A stretch of 64,000 bases of DNA from Pseudonocardia parietis (GCF_017876315.1 NZ_JAGINU010000001.1:3472001-3536000); one strand, 5' to 3'; shown: positions 48,158-57,399, numbered from the stretch's first letter. The notes: generated from the sequence alone by a model not told the origin. Program-made: numbers and translations.

Positions 48158-49816
48158 TCAGTCGATCGGACGGGAGGGCCGGGTGGCGACGTGCCTGCCC
48201 GCCCGGTAGCCCATGGTCACGCTGGGGCCGATGCACCCGCCGCCGCCGGGGTAGGTCGCACCGAGCACCGAGGCGGAGGTGTTGCCCGCCGCGTACAGCC
48301 CGTCGATGATCGGCACCCGGTTGCCCAGGGCGCGCCCGTCGGCGTCGATCCGCAGGCCGCCGTTGGTGCCGATCGTGCCGGGCCACTGCTGGATCGCGCC
48401 GTAGCGCGGCCCGAGGACCGGTTCGATGGTGACCGAGTCGGGGCCGGTGAGGACATGGGTCTGCAGCGGGTCGGCCCAGTCCGGGTCCTCGCCCTTCTCG
48501 GCGTAGGTGTTGTAGCGGTCGACGGTCGCTGCGAGCGCCTCCGGGGCGATCCCGATCTTCTCCGCGAGCTCCGCGACCGACCCGGCCTCGGCCAGCCACT
48601 CCGGTGGCTCCTGGCCATCGGGCCCGGTCAGGTTGAGCTCGATGCCGGGCTTGGAACCCATGATCCCGGTCTCGAAGTGCCGGGAGCCGAAGACGATCCA
48701 CGCCGGGGGCTTGTTCGTGAAGCCGGGGTTGCGCTGGTCGAAGCTGTTGAACGGGTGCGAGAAGTCGTTGTAGGTGTACCCACCGTGCATGAACCGGTTG
48801 CCCTGCTGGTTCACGATGATCGAACCGGGGCCGAGACCCATGATCATCTGGGGCAACGGGTTGCCGTCGCGCCCCTTCTCCCACGGCTCGTACACCACGC
48901 CGTAGCTGAAGAAGGTCGTCATCGAGCCGAGCTTGGCCCCGGCCTCCATCGCCATCAGGTGGCCGTCGCCGGTGTTGGCCCACGGGGTCATCGGCTTGAC
49001 CTCGTAGCCGATGAAGGTCTGCACCATCTCGGCGTTCCACTCGAAGCCGCCGCAGGCCAGCACGACGCCCTTGCGCGCACCGATCCGCCGCTCGCCGCCG
49101 GTGCCGCCGACCTCCACGCCGACGACCGCCGCGTCGTCGTCGGTGACGAGCCCGACGGCCGGGGTCTCGGTGCGGACCTCGACACCGGCGTCGACCAGGC
49201 CCTTGAGCAGGGCGGCGATCAGGCCGCCACCCTTGGCCCGCCAGACCTCCTTCTCCCGCTTCTCCAGCTCCGCCGCGTCGATCCCGCCGCGTCTCGACTC
49301 CGGGAAGCTGACCTCGACCGGCGGGACCCACGGGCCCTTGTTGATCTTCCGGGCGAGCTCCTCGCCGAGCTCCGGGCCCGCCGGGTACGGCTTGATCGAG
49401 ACGGACCGGGGGAACGGCCGGACACCGGGGATGCGGTCGCCGATGACCGAGTAGTAGTCGTCGAGCCCGATGTGCGGCTCGGTGTCGAGCCCGGTGTGCT
49501 CCTCGAGGTACTCGAGCGCCTCGGGGGCGGTGTCGACGTAGACCTCGACCAGCGACGGGTCGCACTCGCGGCCGTCGGACAGCCGGTGGACGTAGGCGAT
49601 CGCGTCCTCGCGGGAGTCCCGGTCCCGGACGTGGCGGCTGTTGGGGATCCACATGTCACCGCCGGACACCGCGGTCGTCCCGCCGATGTAGGTGTCCTTC
49701 TCGACGACGAGCACGCTCGCGCCGCCGTGGCTCGCGAGCAGTGCCGCGGTCAGGGCACCACCGCCGCTCCCGACGACGACGACGTCGTACACCTCGTCCC
49801 AGCGGTTGTTTCCCAT
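48158..49816 (-). CDS. FAD-binding dehydrogenase, KstD/fumarate-reductase-like
   Basis: A 552-aa flavoprotein. VYDVVVVGSGGGALTAALLA binds FAD near the N-terminus, GGTTAVSGGDMWIPNS is the family segment, and the C-terminal NGGLRIDADGRALGNRVPII with TYPGGGGCIGPSVTMGYRAG closes the flavin site. This pattern is shared by 3-ketosteroid-delta1-dehydrogenases and related FAD oxidoreductases that dehydrogenate cyclic ketones. ATG 49816 is preferred over an upstream start. It is divergent from the VOC gene, with a TCCCG-N5-CGGGA site between. Substrate probably an alicyclic ketone. Confidence 0.82.
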   Translation of the reverse strand: MGNNRWDEVYDVVVVGSGGGALTAALLASHGGASVLVVEKDTYIGGTTAVSGGDMWIPNSRHVRDRDSREDAIAYVHRLSDGRECDPSLVEVYVDTAPEALEYLEEHTGLDTEPHIGLDDYYSVIGDRIPGVRPFPRSVSIKPYPAGPELGEELARKINKGPWVPPVEVSFPESRRGGIDAAELEKREKEVWRAKGGGLIAALLKGLVDAGVEVRTETPAVGLVTDDDAAVVGVEVGGTGGERRIGARKGVVLACGGFEWNAEMVQTFIGYEVKPMTPWANTGDGHLMAMEAGAKLGSMTTFFSYGVVYEPWEKGRDGNPLPQMIMGLGPGSIIVNQQGNRFMHGGYTYNDFSHPFNSFDQRNPGFTNKPPAWIVFGSRHFETGIMGSKPGIELNLTGPDGQEPPEWLAEAGSVAELAEKIGIAPEALAATVDRYNTYAEKGEDPDWADPLQTHVLTGPDSVTIEPVLGPRYGAIQQWPGTIGTNGGLRIDADGRALGNRVPIIDGLYAAGNTSASVLGATYPGGGGCIGPSVTMGYRAGRHVATRPSRPID

Positions 49817-49940
49817 TTCCGCCACCTTGTGCTCCCGAACGGTCGAGCGTTGATGGCGGAATTCTCGTGGAGCGCGCCACCACGGCATAGCGCCGGTTCC
49901 GATGGTCGGGACGGGCGGTTCGACCGTGGTCGGTTCCGGA

Positions 49941-49955
49941 TCCCGCCTGCCGGGA
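49941..49955. promoter_or_regulatory. TCCCG-N5-CGGGA palindrome, site 1
   Basis: TCCCGCCTGCCGGGA lies in the 251-bp divergent region between the KstD-like (start 49816) and VOC (start 50068) genes. Same arms and spacer length as three other intergenic sites near the IclR gene. Confidence 0.45.
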
Positions 49956-50067
49956 CGGGTGCTGGACGACCGGAGAATCACGCTGGAACCCTCGGTTCCG
50001 AGCGCTGGGACGAACCGTCGGAACAATGGATTCGTGCGCCTCGGAACAACACGGCGAGGAGACCTCT

Positions 50068-50622
50068 GTGCGGTCGTTGAGCGACCTCTTCCGCAATTTC
50101 ATGCAGATCGGTTACGTCACCGACGACATCGATGCCGCGTCGGCGTACCTGGAGTCGACGCTCGGCACGGTGACCTGCGTGAAGCACTACACGTCGTCGA
50201 TGGGCGGGGGCCGCCCGCCGGTCGACGGCGGTGCATCCGCCGGCCCGTTCGTGGTCGTCGACGGCGTTCCGGCCGACGAGTGGGTCATCGACGTCGCCCT
50301 GGTCAACGCCGGGCCGACGAACATCGAGATCATCCGTCCGGTGTCGGGTTCGGTGGACCTGTACCGAGGGGCCGTCCGGCCCGGTGAGCCCGCGACGATG
50401 CACCACCTGGGGTTCCGGGTCGAGGACTTCGACGAGGCCGACGCCGTGGTCCGGGCGAGCGGGAAGCGCTGGGCGCAGTACGGCGACAGCGGCGGGATCC
50501 GGTTCGGCTACCTGGACATGACGGCCGAGCTCGGGCACTACGTCGAGGTCATGGAGCTGAGCCCGGCCAGTGCGCGCAACTTCGAGCAGCTCGAGGCGGC
50601 GTCCGACGCCGCACGTGACTGA
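50068..50622 (+). CDS. VOC-family protein
   Basis: A 184-aa single-unit glyoxalase/bleomycin-resistance fold protein. FMQIGYVTDDIDAASAYLES opens the first beta-alpha unit and HHLGFRVEDFDEADAVVRAS the second, ending in HYVEVMEL, where the Glu is a likely metal ligand. I used GTG 50068 because CGAGGAGACCT precedes it. It is probably co-transcribed with the second KstD-like gene (gap 45 bp). Likely an isomerase, hydrolase or dioxygenase on a ring intermediate. Confidence 0.76.
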   Translation: MRSLSDLFRNFMQIGYVTDDIDAASAYLESTLGTVTCVKHYTSSMGGGRPPVDGGASAGPFVVVDGVPADEWVIDVALVNAGPTNIEIIRPVSGSVDLYRGAVRPGEPATMHHLGFRVEDFDEADAVVRASGKRWAQYGDSGGIRFGYLDMTAELGHYVEVMELSPASARNFEQLEAASDAARD

Positions 50623-50667
50623 CGCCGGGCCCGCCGTCCGGCCCGGTACATCGTGGAGGGATCCGTC

Positions 50668-52260
50668 ATGAGTGGCGAGACTGTGGCCGACGATCGTTAC
50701 GACGTCATCGTCGTCGGTTCCGGTGCGGGACTGATCGGTGCGTACGCCGCGGCGTCGCGCGGGCTCCGCACGCTGGTCGTCGAGAAGACCGGGTACCTCG
50801 GCGGGACGACCGCGTTGTCGGGTGCCGGGATCTGGTTGCCCGGCAACGCCGCCGAGGAGCGCGCGGGTGTCGAGGACAGCCCCGAGGCGGCACGCCCGTA
50901 CCTCGACGCGATCGTCGGCGACGATGCGCCGGCCGCGCTGCGGGAGGCGTTCCTGCAGGCCGGTCCCCGGATGATCGACGAGCTGGAGCGCAACGACCGG
51001 TTCCGGTGGTTCGAGTGGCGCGGGGTACCGGACTACTTCGAGGGCCGGCCCGGCAGCTCCGCGACCGGCCGGACCATCTTCCCGCCGGAGCTGCGGCGAA
51101 CCGAGCTCGGGAACCTCGCGGCCCTGATCCGGCCCCCGCTGTGGACCGAGCGCTGGGGCGCACCGCTCGAACCGGTCATGGTCGGCGGCCAGGCGCTGAT
51201 CGGGCGCGCGCTGCTCGCCTACCTGGAGACCGGCTACGGCTCGGTACGCGTCGACACCGCGCTGGAGGGCCTGGTCGTCGAGGACGGCCGGGTCGTCGGG
51301 ATCGAGGCGGTGAGCGAGGGGGAGCGGGTCACGCTGCGGGCCGACCGGGGCGTGATCCTGGCGGCGGGCGGTTACGAACGCAACGCCGAGCTCCGCAGGC
51401 GCCACCAGCCCGAGGTCGGCGACGAGTGGACCCAGGGCTGCGAGGGCAACACCGGCGACGCCCTGCTGGCCGGCATGGCGATCGGTGCGGCGACCGACCT
51501 GCTCGACGAGTCGTGGTTCGCGCCGGGGCTGGTCGTCCCGGACACCCGTCCGGTCTTCTACACCTCGGTGTGGAGCGGCATCTGGGTCAACGCGGCGGGG
51601 CAGCGCTACCTGAACGAGCGCCTGCCCTACGACCGGGCGGGCCACGAGATGCTCCGGGCGGAACGGGCCTCGGACGTGTCCCACCTCCCGACCTACTGGA
51701 TCTTCGATCAGCGCCAGATCGACAACGAGCGTGCGTTCGCCACGCTGCCCGTCGCGCCGCAGGTCCCGGGCTGGTTCGACGTCGAGGGGTTCGTCGAGGC
51801 CGGTGTGCTGAAGCGGGCCGACACCCTCGACGAGCTCGCGGAGCAGATCGGTGTCCCCGCCGGGGCGCTCGGGAAGTCGGTGGAACAGTTCAACGGCTAC
51901 GCCCGCACCGGCACCGACGAGCAGTTCCACCGCGGCGAGGCACCCTGGGACCTCATGACCGTCCACCAGGCCGGCCCGCACACCGACGGTCCCAACCCCT
52001 GCCTCGGGGTCATCGGCGAGCCGCCGTTCTACGCGGCGACGATCGTGCTGTCCGACCTGGGGACCAAGGGCGGTCTCCGGACCGACGAGCACGCCCGGGT
52101 CCTGCGCCCGGACGGCTCGGTGATCACCGGGCTGTACGCCTCGGGGAACACGATGGCCCCGGCGACCGGCCGGATCTACCCCGGCGCCGGTGGCCCGGTG
52201 GCATCCTCGATGGCCTTCTCCTACCTGGCAGCCCTCGACATCGCGGGCGGGTCCCGGTAG
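50668..52260 (+). CDS. FAD-binding dehydrogenase, 3-ketosteroid-delta1-dehydrogenase-like
   Basis: A 530-aa flavoprotein. DVIVVGSGAGLIGAYAAASR binds FAD. The C-terminal part reads GTKGGLRTDEHARVLRPDGS, then GLYASGNTMAPATGRIYPGA and SSMAFSYLAALDI, close to the consensus of KstD enzymes (the YPG segment has the active-site Tyr). It would introduce a double bond next to a ring ketone. ATG 50668 has GGAGGG upstream. It is the second gene after the VOC protein and closes with a terminator. It is clearly a paralogue of 48158-49816. Confidence 0.84.
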   Translation: MSGETVADDRYDVIVVGSGAGLIGAYAAASRGLRTLVVEKTGYLGGTTALSGAGIWLPGNAAEERAGVEDSPEAARPYLDAIVGDDAPAALREAFLQAGPRMIDELERNDRFRWFEWRGVPDYFEGRPGSSATGRTIFPPELRRTELGNLAALIRPPLWTERWGAPLEPVMVGGQALIGRALLAYLETGYGSVRVDTALEGLVVEDGRVVGIEAVSEGERVTLRADRGVILAAGGYERNAELRRRHQPEVGDEWTQGCEGNTGDALLAGMAIGAATDLLDESWFAPGLVVPDTRPVFYTSVWSGIWVNAAGQRYLNERLPYDRAGHEMLRAERASDVSHLPTYWIFDQRQIDNERAFATLPVAPQVPGWFDVEGFVEAGVLKRADTLDELAEQIGVPAGALGKSVEQFNGYARTGTDEQFHRGEAPWDLMTVHQAGPHTDGPNPCLGVIGEPPFYAATIVLSDLGTKGGLRTDEHARVLRPDGSVITGLYASGNTMAPATGRIYPGAGGPVASSMAFSYLAALDIAGGSR

Positions 52261-52278
52261 CGCGGCCCCTGCACGCCG

Positions 52279-52314
52279 GACGCTCTCTCGAGGAACTCTT
52301 CTCGAGAGGGCGTC
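52279..52314. terminator. Terminator between convergent flavoprotein and reductase genes
   Basis: A 14-bp stem (GACGCTCTCTCGAG against CTCGAGAGGGCGTC, one mismatch) with an eight-base loop, 18 bp after the KstD-like stop. Confidence 0.75.
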
Positions 52315-52334
52315 GTCGTATCGCACCCGGAATG

Positions 52335-53318
52335 TCAGGTGGTGTCGGTCGAGTGGCCGGGGAACAGCGAGAGCTCCGGATCCATGGCGACCGCGGCGTT
52401 GTTCATCGCGGTCGCGACCTCGCCGAAACCCACCGACATCAACCGGACCTTGCCGGGGTAGGTGGTGACGTCCCCGGCGGCGTAGACCCGGTCGACGGTG
52501 GTCCGCATCCGGGTGTCGACGACGATCGCACGCCGGTCCAGCTCGACCCCCCAGTCGAGCAGCGGGCCGAGGTTGCTGATGAAACCGAGCGCGGCCACCA
52601 CCGCGTCCACCTTGAGTACCCGGACCTCGTCCTCGCCGTCGACCCGCAGGTGCGCCTCGCGCAGCCGGTCGTCGCCGAACAGCGCCGAGACCCTGGCGTC
52701 GGTCACGACCGCGGCGCCGCACTCGTGGACCTCGCGCACGCTCGCCGCGTGCGCCCGGAACGTGGCGCGGCGGTGCACGAGGGTCACCGAACGCGCGATC
52801 GGGTGCAGGGCGAGCGCCCAGTCGACCGCGCTGTCGCCACCCCCGACCACCAGGACGTCGCGGTCGGCGTGCTCGGTGGGGTCCGGGACGAAGTAGCTCA
52901 GTCCCCGTCCCAGGAACTCCTCGCCCGCGGGCAGGGCGCGCGGGGTGAAGGTCCCGATGCCGGCGGTCAGCACGACCGCGCCCGCGTCGACCACGGTCCC
53001 GTCGGACAGGGTGACCTGCGGCCGGCCGTCGGCGCTGTGGGTGAGCCCGACCGCCTGGCGGCCGAGCAGGTAGATCGGGTCGTAGGCGTCGGCCTGCGCC
53101 TTGAGGGCGTCGACGACCTCGCGGCCCCGGGACCCGGGGACGGCCGCGATGTCGCGGATCTCCTTCTCCGGGTACAGCGCCGTGATCTGGCCGCCGCACT
53201 GGGGCAGCGCGTCGACGAGGACGGTCCGGAGCCCGCGGAAGCCCGCGCAGTAGGCGCCGTAGAGGCCGGTCGGGCCGGCGCCCACGATCAGGATGTCGGT
53301 GGTCACGGTCTCGGCCAC
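52335..53318 (-). CDS. Ferredoxin--NAD(P)+ reductase, thioredoxin-reductase-like type
   Basis: A 327-aa flavoprotein. ILIVGAGPTGLYGAYCAGFR binds FAD, VLVVGGGDSAVDWALAL binds NAD(P)H, and YAAGDVTTYPGKVRLMSVGF near the C-terminus closes the FAD site. The redox-active CxxC of thioredoxin reductase is absent, which fits FNR type 2 (YumC-like). GTG 53318 has CCAGGAGG upstream. It is divergent from the ferredoxin gene at 53645, with the dyad at 53416-53432 between. It probably feeds ferredoxin 53645-53926 and the Rieske oxygenase 53974-55416. Confidence 0.85.
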   Translation of the reverse strand: MAETVTTDILIVGAGPTGLYGAYCAGFRGLRTVLVDALPQCGGQITALYPEKEIRDIAAVPGSRGREVVDALKAQADAYDPIYLLGRQAVGLTHSADGRPQVTLSDGTVVDAGAVVLTAGIGTFTPRALPAGEEFLGRGLSYFVPDPTEHADRDVLVVGGGDSAVDWALALHPIARSVTLVHRRATFRAHAASVREVHECGAAVVTDARVSALFGDDRLREAHLRVDGEDEVRVLKVDAVVAALGFISNLGPLLDWGVELDRRAIVVDTRMRTTVDRVYAAGDVTTYPGKVRLMSVGFGEVATAMNNAAVAMDPELSLFPGHSTDTT

Positions 53319-53415
53319 GGGCCGGCCTCCTGGGGGAACGAGGTGTCGTGTGTGAGGGCGGGCGAGGTCCGCGCGGCGGAGCATAGGACGGCCGGCGGGC
53401 GGGCCGTCGCAGCTC

Positions 53416-53432
53416 GTCCCGTTTAACGGGAC
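53416..53432. promoter_or_regulatory. TCCCG-N5-CGGGA palindrome, site 2
   Basis: GTCCCGTTTAACGGGAC is a perfect 8-bp-arm dyad with a single central T, between the divergent reductase and ferredoxin genes. It contains the TCCCG-N5-CGGGA core shared with sites at 49941, 57400 and 59473. Confidence 0.6.
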
Positions 53433-53644
53433 GTCCGGTGGACTCCCCTCGGACCTGCGGGGACAGTCGTGTCAGTGCCGAACAGCAGGCTGGGAACAGC
53501 GTGCGCCGCACCGCAACCGGGCCGAAGACCCCGCGCCGTCCGCACCGCGCGGCTCCCGGGATGCCGAGGTGCGACGACGGCCCACCCGAGTCGCGACACG
53601 TCGTGCGAGCCCCAGGTGTTCTGCGGAGAAGGAGAACGAGTCCC

Positions 53645-53926
53645 ATGAGCGAAGAAGTACGGGTGTGGATCGACCAGGATCTGTGCACGGGCGACGGCCT
53701 GTGCGTGCAGTACGCACCCGAGGTCTTCGAGTTCGGGGACGACGGGCTCTCCTACGTGAAGCAGGAGGCCGAGGGCGAGCTGCTGACGGCCCAGGGCGCG
53801 CAGGCCGACGTCCCGAGCGGGCTGCGCCTCGACGTGATCGACGCGGCCGACGGGTGTCCGGGCAACTGCATCCATGTCGTGCGGCGCGCCGACGGGGTCG
53901 AGATCGCCGGCCCCGATGCGGACTGA
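53645..53926 (+). CDS. [3Fe-4S]-type ferredoxin
   Basis: A 93-aa ferredoxin. Cys14 and Cys20 (CTGDGLC) and Cys71 (CPGNC) ligate the cluster; an extra Cys75 is present. The insert between the cysteines is longer than in 9901-10092 and 29627-29827. GAGAAGGAGAACG precedes the ATG. It lies 47 bp before the Rieske oxygenase gene, its likely acceptor. Confidence 0.88.
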   Translation: MSEEVRVWIDQDLCTGDGLCVQYAPEVFEFGDDGLSYVKQEAEGELLTAQGAQADVPSGLRLDVIDAADGCPGNCIHVVRRADGVEIAGPDAD

Positions 53927-53973
53927 CCCGTCGTCACCTGCAGACACCGTACGTACAGCGAGGAGTGGTTGAC

Positions 53974-55416
53974 GTGTCCGTGGTCCTTGAGCCGAAGCTC
54001 ACCGGCAAGACGCCGTGGTTCGCCGGGGACGCCCCGCCCGAGTCGGTACCGGAGAAGTACCGGCTCGGGCGGGCCTACGTGCCCAAGACGCGGTACCTGA
54101 ACCCCGAGTTCCTGGAGCTCGAGCTCGACAAGCTGTTCACCAGGACCTGGCAGATCGCCTGCCGGGAGGAGGAGCTGACCGGGGTCGGGTCCTACGTCGA
54201 GTACGAGATCGGTAAGCACTCGATCCTCGTCGTGCGCGAGTCCCGCACCGCCATCAGCGCCTACTTCAACGCCTGCCGGCACCGCGGGACCCGGCTGGCG
54301 AAGGGCCGCGGCCGCGTCGGCTCCATCATCTGCCCGTTCCACGGGTGGCGGTGGAACCTCGACGGGTCGATCCGGCTGGTGCTCGACCGCGAGGAGTTCG
54401 TTCCGCGATCCGACGAGCACCTGGGTCTGGTCCGGGTCCGCACGGAGACCTGGGGCGGGTTCGTGTTCATCAACATGGACCCGGATGCCGCGCCGCTGCT
54501 GGACTACCTCGACCCGATCCCACGGATCTTCGAGCCGTTCCACTACGAGAACATGCGGATCCGGTGGCAGAAGGGCGTCGTCCTGCCCTGCAACTGGAAG
54601 ACCGTGCTCGACGGCTTTCTCGAGGCCTACCACGTGGCGGGGACCCACCCGCAGCTCCACCGGTTCGACAAGGCGAACACGAACATCGCCTCGATGAAGG
54701 AGCTGGAGAACCGCACCTGGTCGCCGACGACGACCTACGAGCGGCACGCCCACTACTCGAGTGTCGGTCAGAAGAAGAGCGCGACCGACGCGTCGAACGC
54801 CAAGAAGGACCCGACCGCGCGCGGGACGAGCGGCACCGTCGATCCGCGCGAGGCGTTCGCGCTGAGCGTGCAGTACATCTACGACGACATGCGTGGCCTG
54901 GAGAACGAGCGGAGCTGGCGTGCCGCCGAGGCGCTCAAGACCGCGGAGCTCCCCGAGGGGCAGGGGCCCGGCGCCGCCTTCATGAAGATCTACCACGACC
55001 TCGTGGTCTCCGAGGGCTACGAGTGGAACGACATCTCCCCGGAGCAGTGGGCCGAGGCGGGGACGGCGTGGAACGTCTTCCCGAACTCGATCCTGCTGCC
55101 CAACCAGGGGTCGTCGTTCATGTACCGGTCCCGGCCCTACGGCGACGACCCGAACCAGTGCCTGTTCGAGATCTTCGGCCTGGACCAGGTCCCCGCCTCC
55201 GAGTACGACACGAAGCGGGAGTACGACCCGCAGGTCTTCGAGGACTACCGGGACGCCGACCTGGGTGAGGTCTTCTCCCAGGACCTCATGAACACCAAGG
55301 AGATCACGGTCGGCATGCACTCGCCCAGCTTCGACGGGCACCGGCTGAGCGAGGACCAGGAGATGACGATCTACAACCACCACCGCGTCGCCGACAGGTT
55401 CCTCTGGACCGACTGA
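53974..55416 (+). CDS. Rieske non-heme iron oxygenase, stand-alone alpha type
   Basis: A 480-aa oxygenase. Rieske ligands are Cys101, His103, Cys120 and His123 (CRHRGTRL and CPFHGWRW). The iron site is in FLEAYHVAGTHPQ, with two His five residues apart. No beta subunit follows, so it is probably a homotrimer, as in KshA- or cumate-type alpha3 enzymes. GTG 53974 is preceded by AGGAGTGGTTGAC. With ferredoxin and reductase next door, the three-component electron chain is complete. Substrate uncertain; a ring hydroxylation in a steroid or aromatic-like pathway is likely. Confidence 0.9.
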   Translation: MSVVLEPKLTGKTPWFAGDAPPESVPEKYRLGRAYVPKTRYLNPEFLELELDKLFTRTWQIACREEELTGVGSYVEYEIGKHSILVVRESRTAISAYFNACRHRGTRLAKGRGRVGSIICPFHGWRWNLDGSIRLVLDREEFVPRSDEHLGLVRVRTETWGGFVFINMDPDAAPLLDYLDPIPRIFEPFHYENMRIRWQKGVVLPCNWKTVLDGFLEAYHVAGTHPQLHRFDKANTNIASMKELENRTWSPTTTYERHAHYSSVGQKKSATDASNAKKDPTARGTSGTVDPREAFALSVQYIYDDMRGLENERSWRAAEALKTAELPEGQGPGAAFMKIYHDLVVSEGYEWNDISPEQWAEAGTAWNVFPNSILLPNQGSSFMYRSRPYGDDPNQCLFEIFGLDQVPASEYDTKREYDPQVFEDYRDADLGEVFSQDLMNTKEITVGMHSPSFDGHRLSEDQEMTIYNHHRVADRFLWTD

Positions 55417-55433
55417 GTCGCGCCACACCGGCC

Positions 55434-55482
55434 GGGCCCCGGTGGCACCGATCCCCACACGGGGTCGGAGCCACCGGGGCCC
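55434..55482. terminator. Hairpin terminator after Rieske oxygenase
   Basis: A 13-bp perfect stem GGGCCCCGGTGGC / GCCACCGGGGCCC with a 23-base loop, 18 bp after the oxygenase stop. Confidence 0.75.
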
Positions 55483-55591
55483 TTCCGTGTCCACGGTCGC
55501 GGGGCCGGCCGGTGGCAGGCCGGCCGCCGGTGGGCGGGGAGTTGAGCAGGCAGATCTGCAGTCGATCCGGCCATGACACGGCGGTTTCCCG

Positions 55592-55614
55592 GGCCATCTC
55601 GATATAGAGTGGCC
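55592..55614. promoter_or_regulatory. Imperfect dyad upstream of IclR gene
   Basis: GGCCATCTC and GAGTGGCC flank GATATA; one base is bulged. It lies 250 bp before the IclR ATG, next to a TTGACA at 55624-55629. Possible autoregulatory or promoter element; the rest of the 450-bp gap (55417-55865) holds the terminator and shows no other clear feature. Confidence 0.35.
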
Positions 55615-55865
55615 TCAATGGTCTTGACAGCCTGGTCGGCAGCTGTGAGCCTGGCGACAGCGGTAACGGACGAGCGGTCCGGCTCCGCACAGCAACCGCC
55701 CAGCACGAGACTGACGCGCAGGACACGGTCCCGCCGGCGTTGTACCCACCACCCGCCACACGGCGGCCTTCGTGGCCGTGCGTGCGGTTCCGGGCGCGCC
55801 GCAACCGAGCCGGATCCTCCGCCGGCATGGGCAACGGGGCCCGAGACGGGAAGGTGACAGCATTC

Positions 55866-56771
55866 ATGTTGTCGAACGTGGTAACGAAGACGCCGATCAC
55901 AACGGTGGACCCGATCGTGTCCGCACCCGGGGACTCGTTCGGGGAGATGGCGGACGACCTGTTCCACGAGACCTCCCGGCGCTCACCCGCGCGGGGAGCC
56001 CGCCCGGACGCGGTCGACGGGAACGGCCCGGAACGCACCGTCATGGGCCGGGTCGCCACCATCATGGGGGCCTTCAACGGCGGGCCGCGGATCCTGAGCC
56101 TCGGTGAGCTGAGCGAGCGGACCGGGCTGCCGAAGTCGACCCTGCACCGGCTCGCGGAACAGCTGTGCGGGGTCGGCTGGATCGAGCGGGACGGGGGTGG
56201 GTACCGCGTCGGACTCCGGTTGTTCGAACTGGGCGGCCTGGCACTCGAGGGGAACAGGCTGCACGAGGCGGCCTTCCCGCACCTGCAGGCGCTGGCCGCC
56301 AGGACCGGGCTCTCCGCCCAACTCGGTGTCCTCAATGCGACCGAGGTCGTGTATCTCGAACGTATCCAGATGGGTTCGGTCCGGCTGCCGACCCGCCGTG
56401 GTGGGCGCAAACCCGCCTACTGCACCGCTCTGGGCAAGGCGATGGTGGCGTTTGACGACGAGGTGACCCGGACCGTGGTCTCGTCGCGCATGCCGCGCAA
56501 GACGGTGAACACCATCACCGAACCGCAGGCGCTGCGCTCGGAGCTCACCCGGATCCGCGACCTCGGCGTCGCGTTCGACCGAGGCGAGGCGTACGAGGGC
56601 CTGGTGTGCGTCGCCGCGCCGATCCGCAGCGCCGGCCGGGCGATCGGGGCGGTGTCGGTCACCGGGCCCGCGGGGCGGATGCGCTGGGCGATGGCGACCG
56701 AGGCGGTGCGGGGTGCGGCCGCCGCGATCTGGAACGCGAACTTCAGTGTCGTCGGGGCACCGGGGCGATAG
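55866..56771 (+). CDS. IclR-family transcriptional regulator
   Basis: A 301-aa regulator. An N-terminal tail of 60 residues is followed by the winged helix (MGRVATIMGAFNGGPRILSL, LGELSERTGLPKSTLHRLAE) and the IclR effector domain (YLERIQMGSVRLPTRRGGRK, CVAAPIRSAGRAIGAVSVTG). The ATG at 55866 has a GGGAAGGTG-like site upstream; a GTG 12 bp earlier is possible. It sits centrally among four TCCCG-N5-CGGGA sites and is the obvious candidate to bind them. The ligand is probably a pathway acid or acyl-CoA. Confidence 0.85.
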   Translation: MLSNVVTKTPITTVDPIVSAPGDSFGEMADDLFHETSRRSPARGARPDAVDGNGPERTVMGRVATIMGAFNGGPRILSLGELSERTGLPKSTLHRLAEQLCGVGWIERDGGGYRVGLRLFELGGLALEGNRLHEAAFPHLQALAARTGLSAQLGVLNATEVVYLERIQMGSVRLPTRRGGRKPAYCTALGKAMVAFDDEVTRTVVSSRMPRKTVNTITEPQALRSELTRIRDLGVAFDRGEAYEGLVCVAAPIRSAGRAIGAVSVTGPAGRMRWAMATEAVRGAAAAIWNANFSVVGAPGR

Positions 56772-56801
56772 CGGCGGGATCTGGCCGGCAGGTCGCCCGG
56801 C

Positions 56802-56849
56802 CGCCCCGGCTCTCCGATACGGCGCAGTCGCCCCGGCCCTCCGATACGG
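56802..56849. repeat. Short direct repeat in intergenic region
   Basis: Two 21-bp copies of CGCCCCGGC(T/C)CTCCGATACGG (56802-56822 and 56829-56849) differ by one base and are separated by six bases. They lie between the convergent IclR and cupin genes. No function is evident. Confidence 0.7.
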
Positions 56850-56895
56850 AGGTGCCGGGTGGCTGCGGTCGTGGCGGGGGCGAAGGGTCGGGCCC

Positions 56896-57357
56896 TCAGC
56901 TGCGGACCCATCCCTCGTCGTGCCACCAGGTGAGCAGGTTCGCCATCGGTTCCGGCCAGGTCTCGGTGTAGCTCACACCCTCGGGGCCGGCGGTCATCAG
57001 ATACGGGGTACCGGCACTGCTGATCCAGAACTCGCCGGGCCCGACGGTGCGGCTGTCCTCCCCGCCGTCCTCGGTCGCCCAGGTGACGTGGAACTGCCCC
57101 GCGAACACGACGATCAGCTCGTCCAGGTTGTGGTGGTGGCGGGGCACCGCGAAGCCGGGGGCACAGCGCAGACCGTTGATGTTGAACGACGGGTCCATCT
57201 CCGTCGAGAGCCACATGTTGCCACCGAAGGTCTTCGCGAAGTCCACCGGTGCGTCGGCGAGCCGGCCGCCGTCGGCCCACAGATATGTGGGCATCACCTC
57301 GAGTGGCATCTGCATCCAACCCTTGTCGTTCACCAGACTGAATTCGTGGATCGGCAC
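56896..57357 (-). CDS. Cupin-domain protein
   Basis: A 153-aa single cupin. Motif 1 is present with His74-His76 and Glu80 (PRHHHNLDELIVVFAGQF). Motif 2 (GPGEFWISSAGTPYLM) lacks the usual metal His, so metal binding may be partial or use other residues. GTG 57357 is preceded by GTGGA. It follows the aldolase gene after a hairpin (57428-57460), with its own candidate operator at 57400, so it is separately controlled. It may be an isomerase or a dioxygenase-like enzyme. Confidence 0.78.
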   Translation of the reverse strand: MPIHEFSLVNDKGWMQMPLEVMPTYLWADGGRLADAPVDFAKTFGGNMWLSTEMDPSFNINGLRCAPGFAVPRHHHNLDELIVVFAGQFHVTWATEDGGEDSRTVGPGEFWISSAGTPYLMTAGPEGVSYTETWPEPMANLLTWWHDEGWVRS

Positions 57358-57399
57358 TCCACGATCCTGGCGAATCTCATCGGATCCGTCTGCGATCGA

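Noticed and set aside
49978..53688. Very long minus-strand open frame (1236 codons) spanning several plus-strand genes
   Set aside because: It covers the VOC, KstD-like, reductase and ferredoxin genes in the wrong frame or strand. Its translation is Arg/Pro/Gly/Ala-rich and low in complexity, a known artefact of very GC-rich DNA.
56802..56849. Possible attachment-site or mobile-element repeat
   Set aside because: Only two short copies, adjacent to each other, with no mobile gene and no target duplication.
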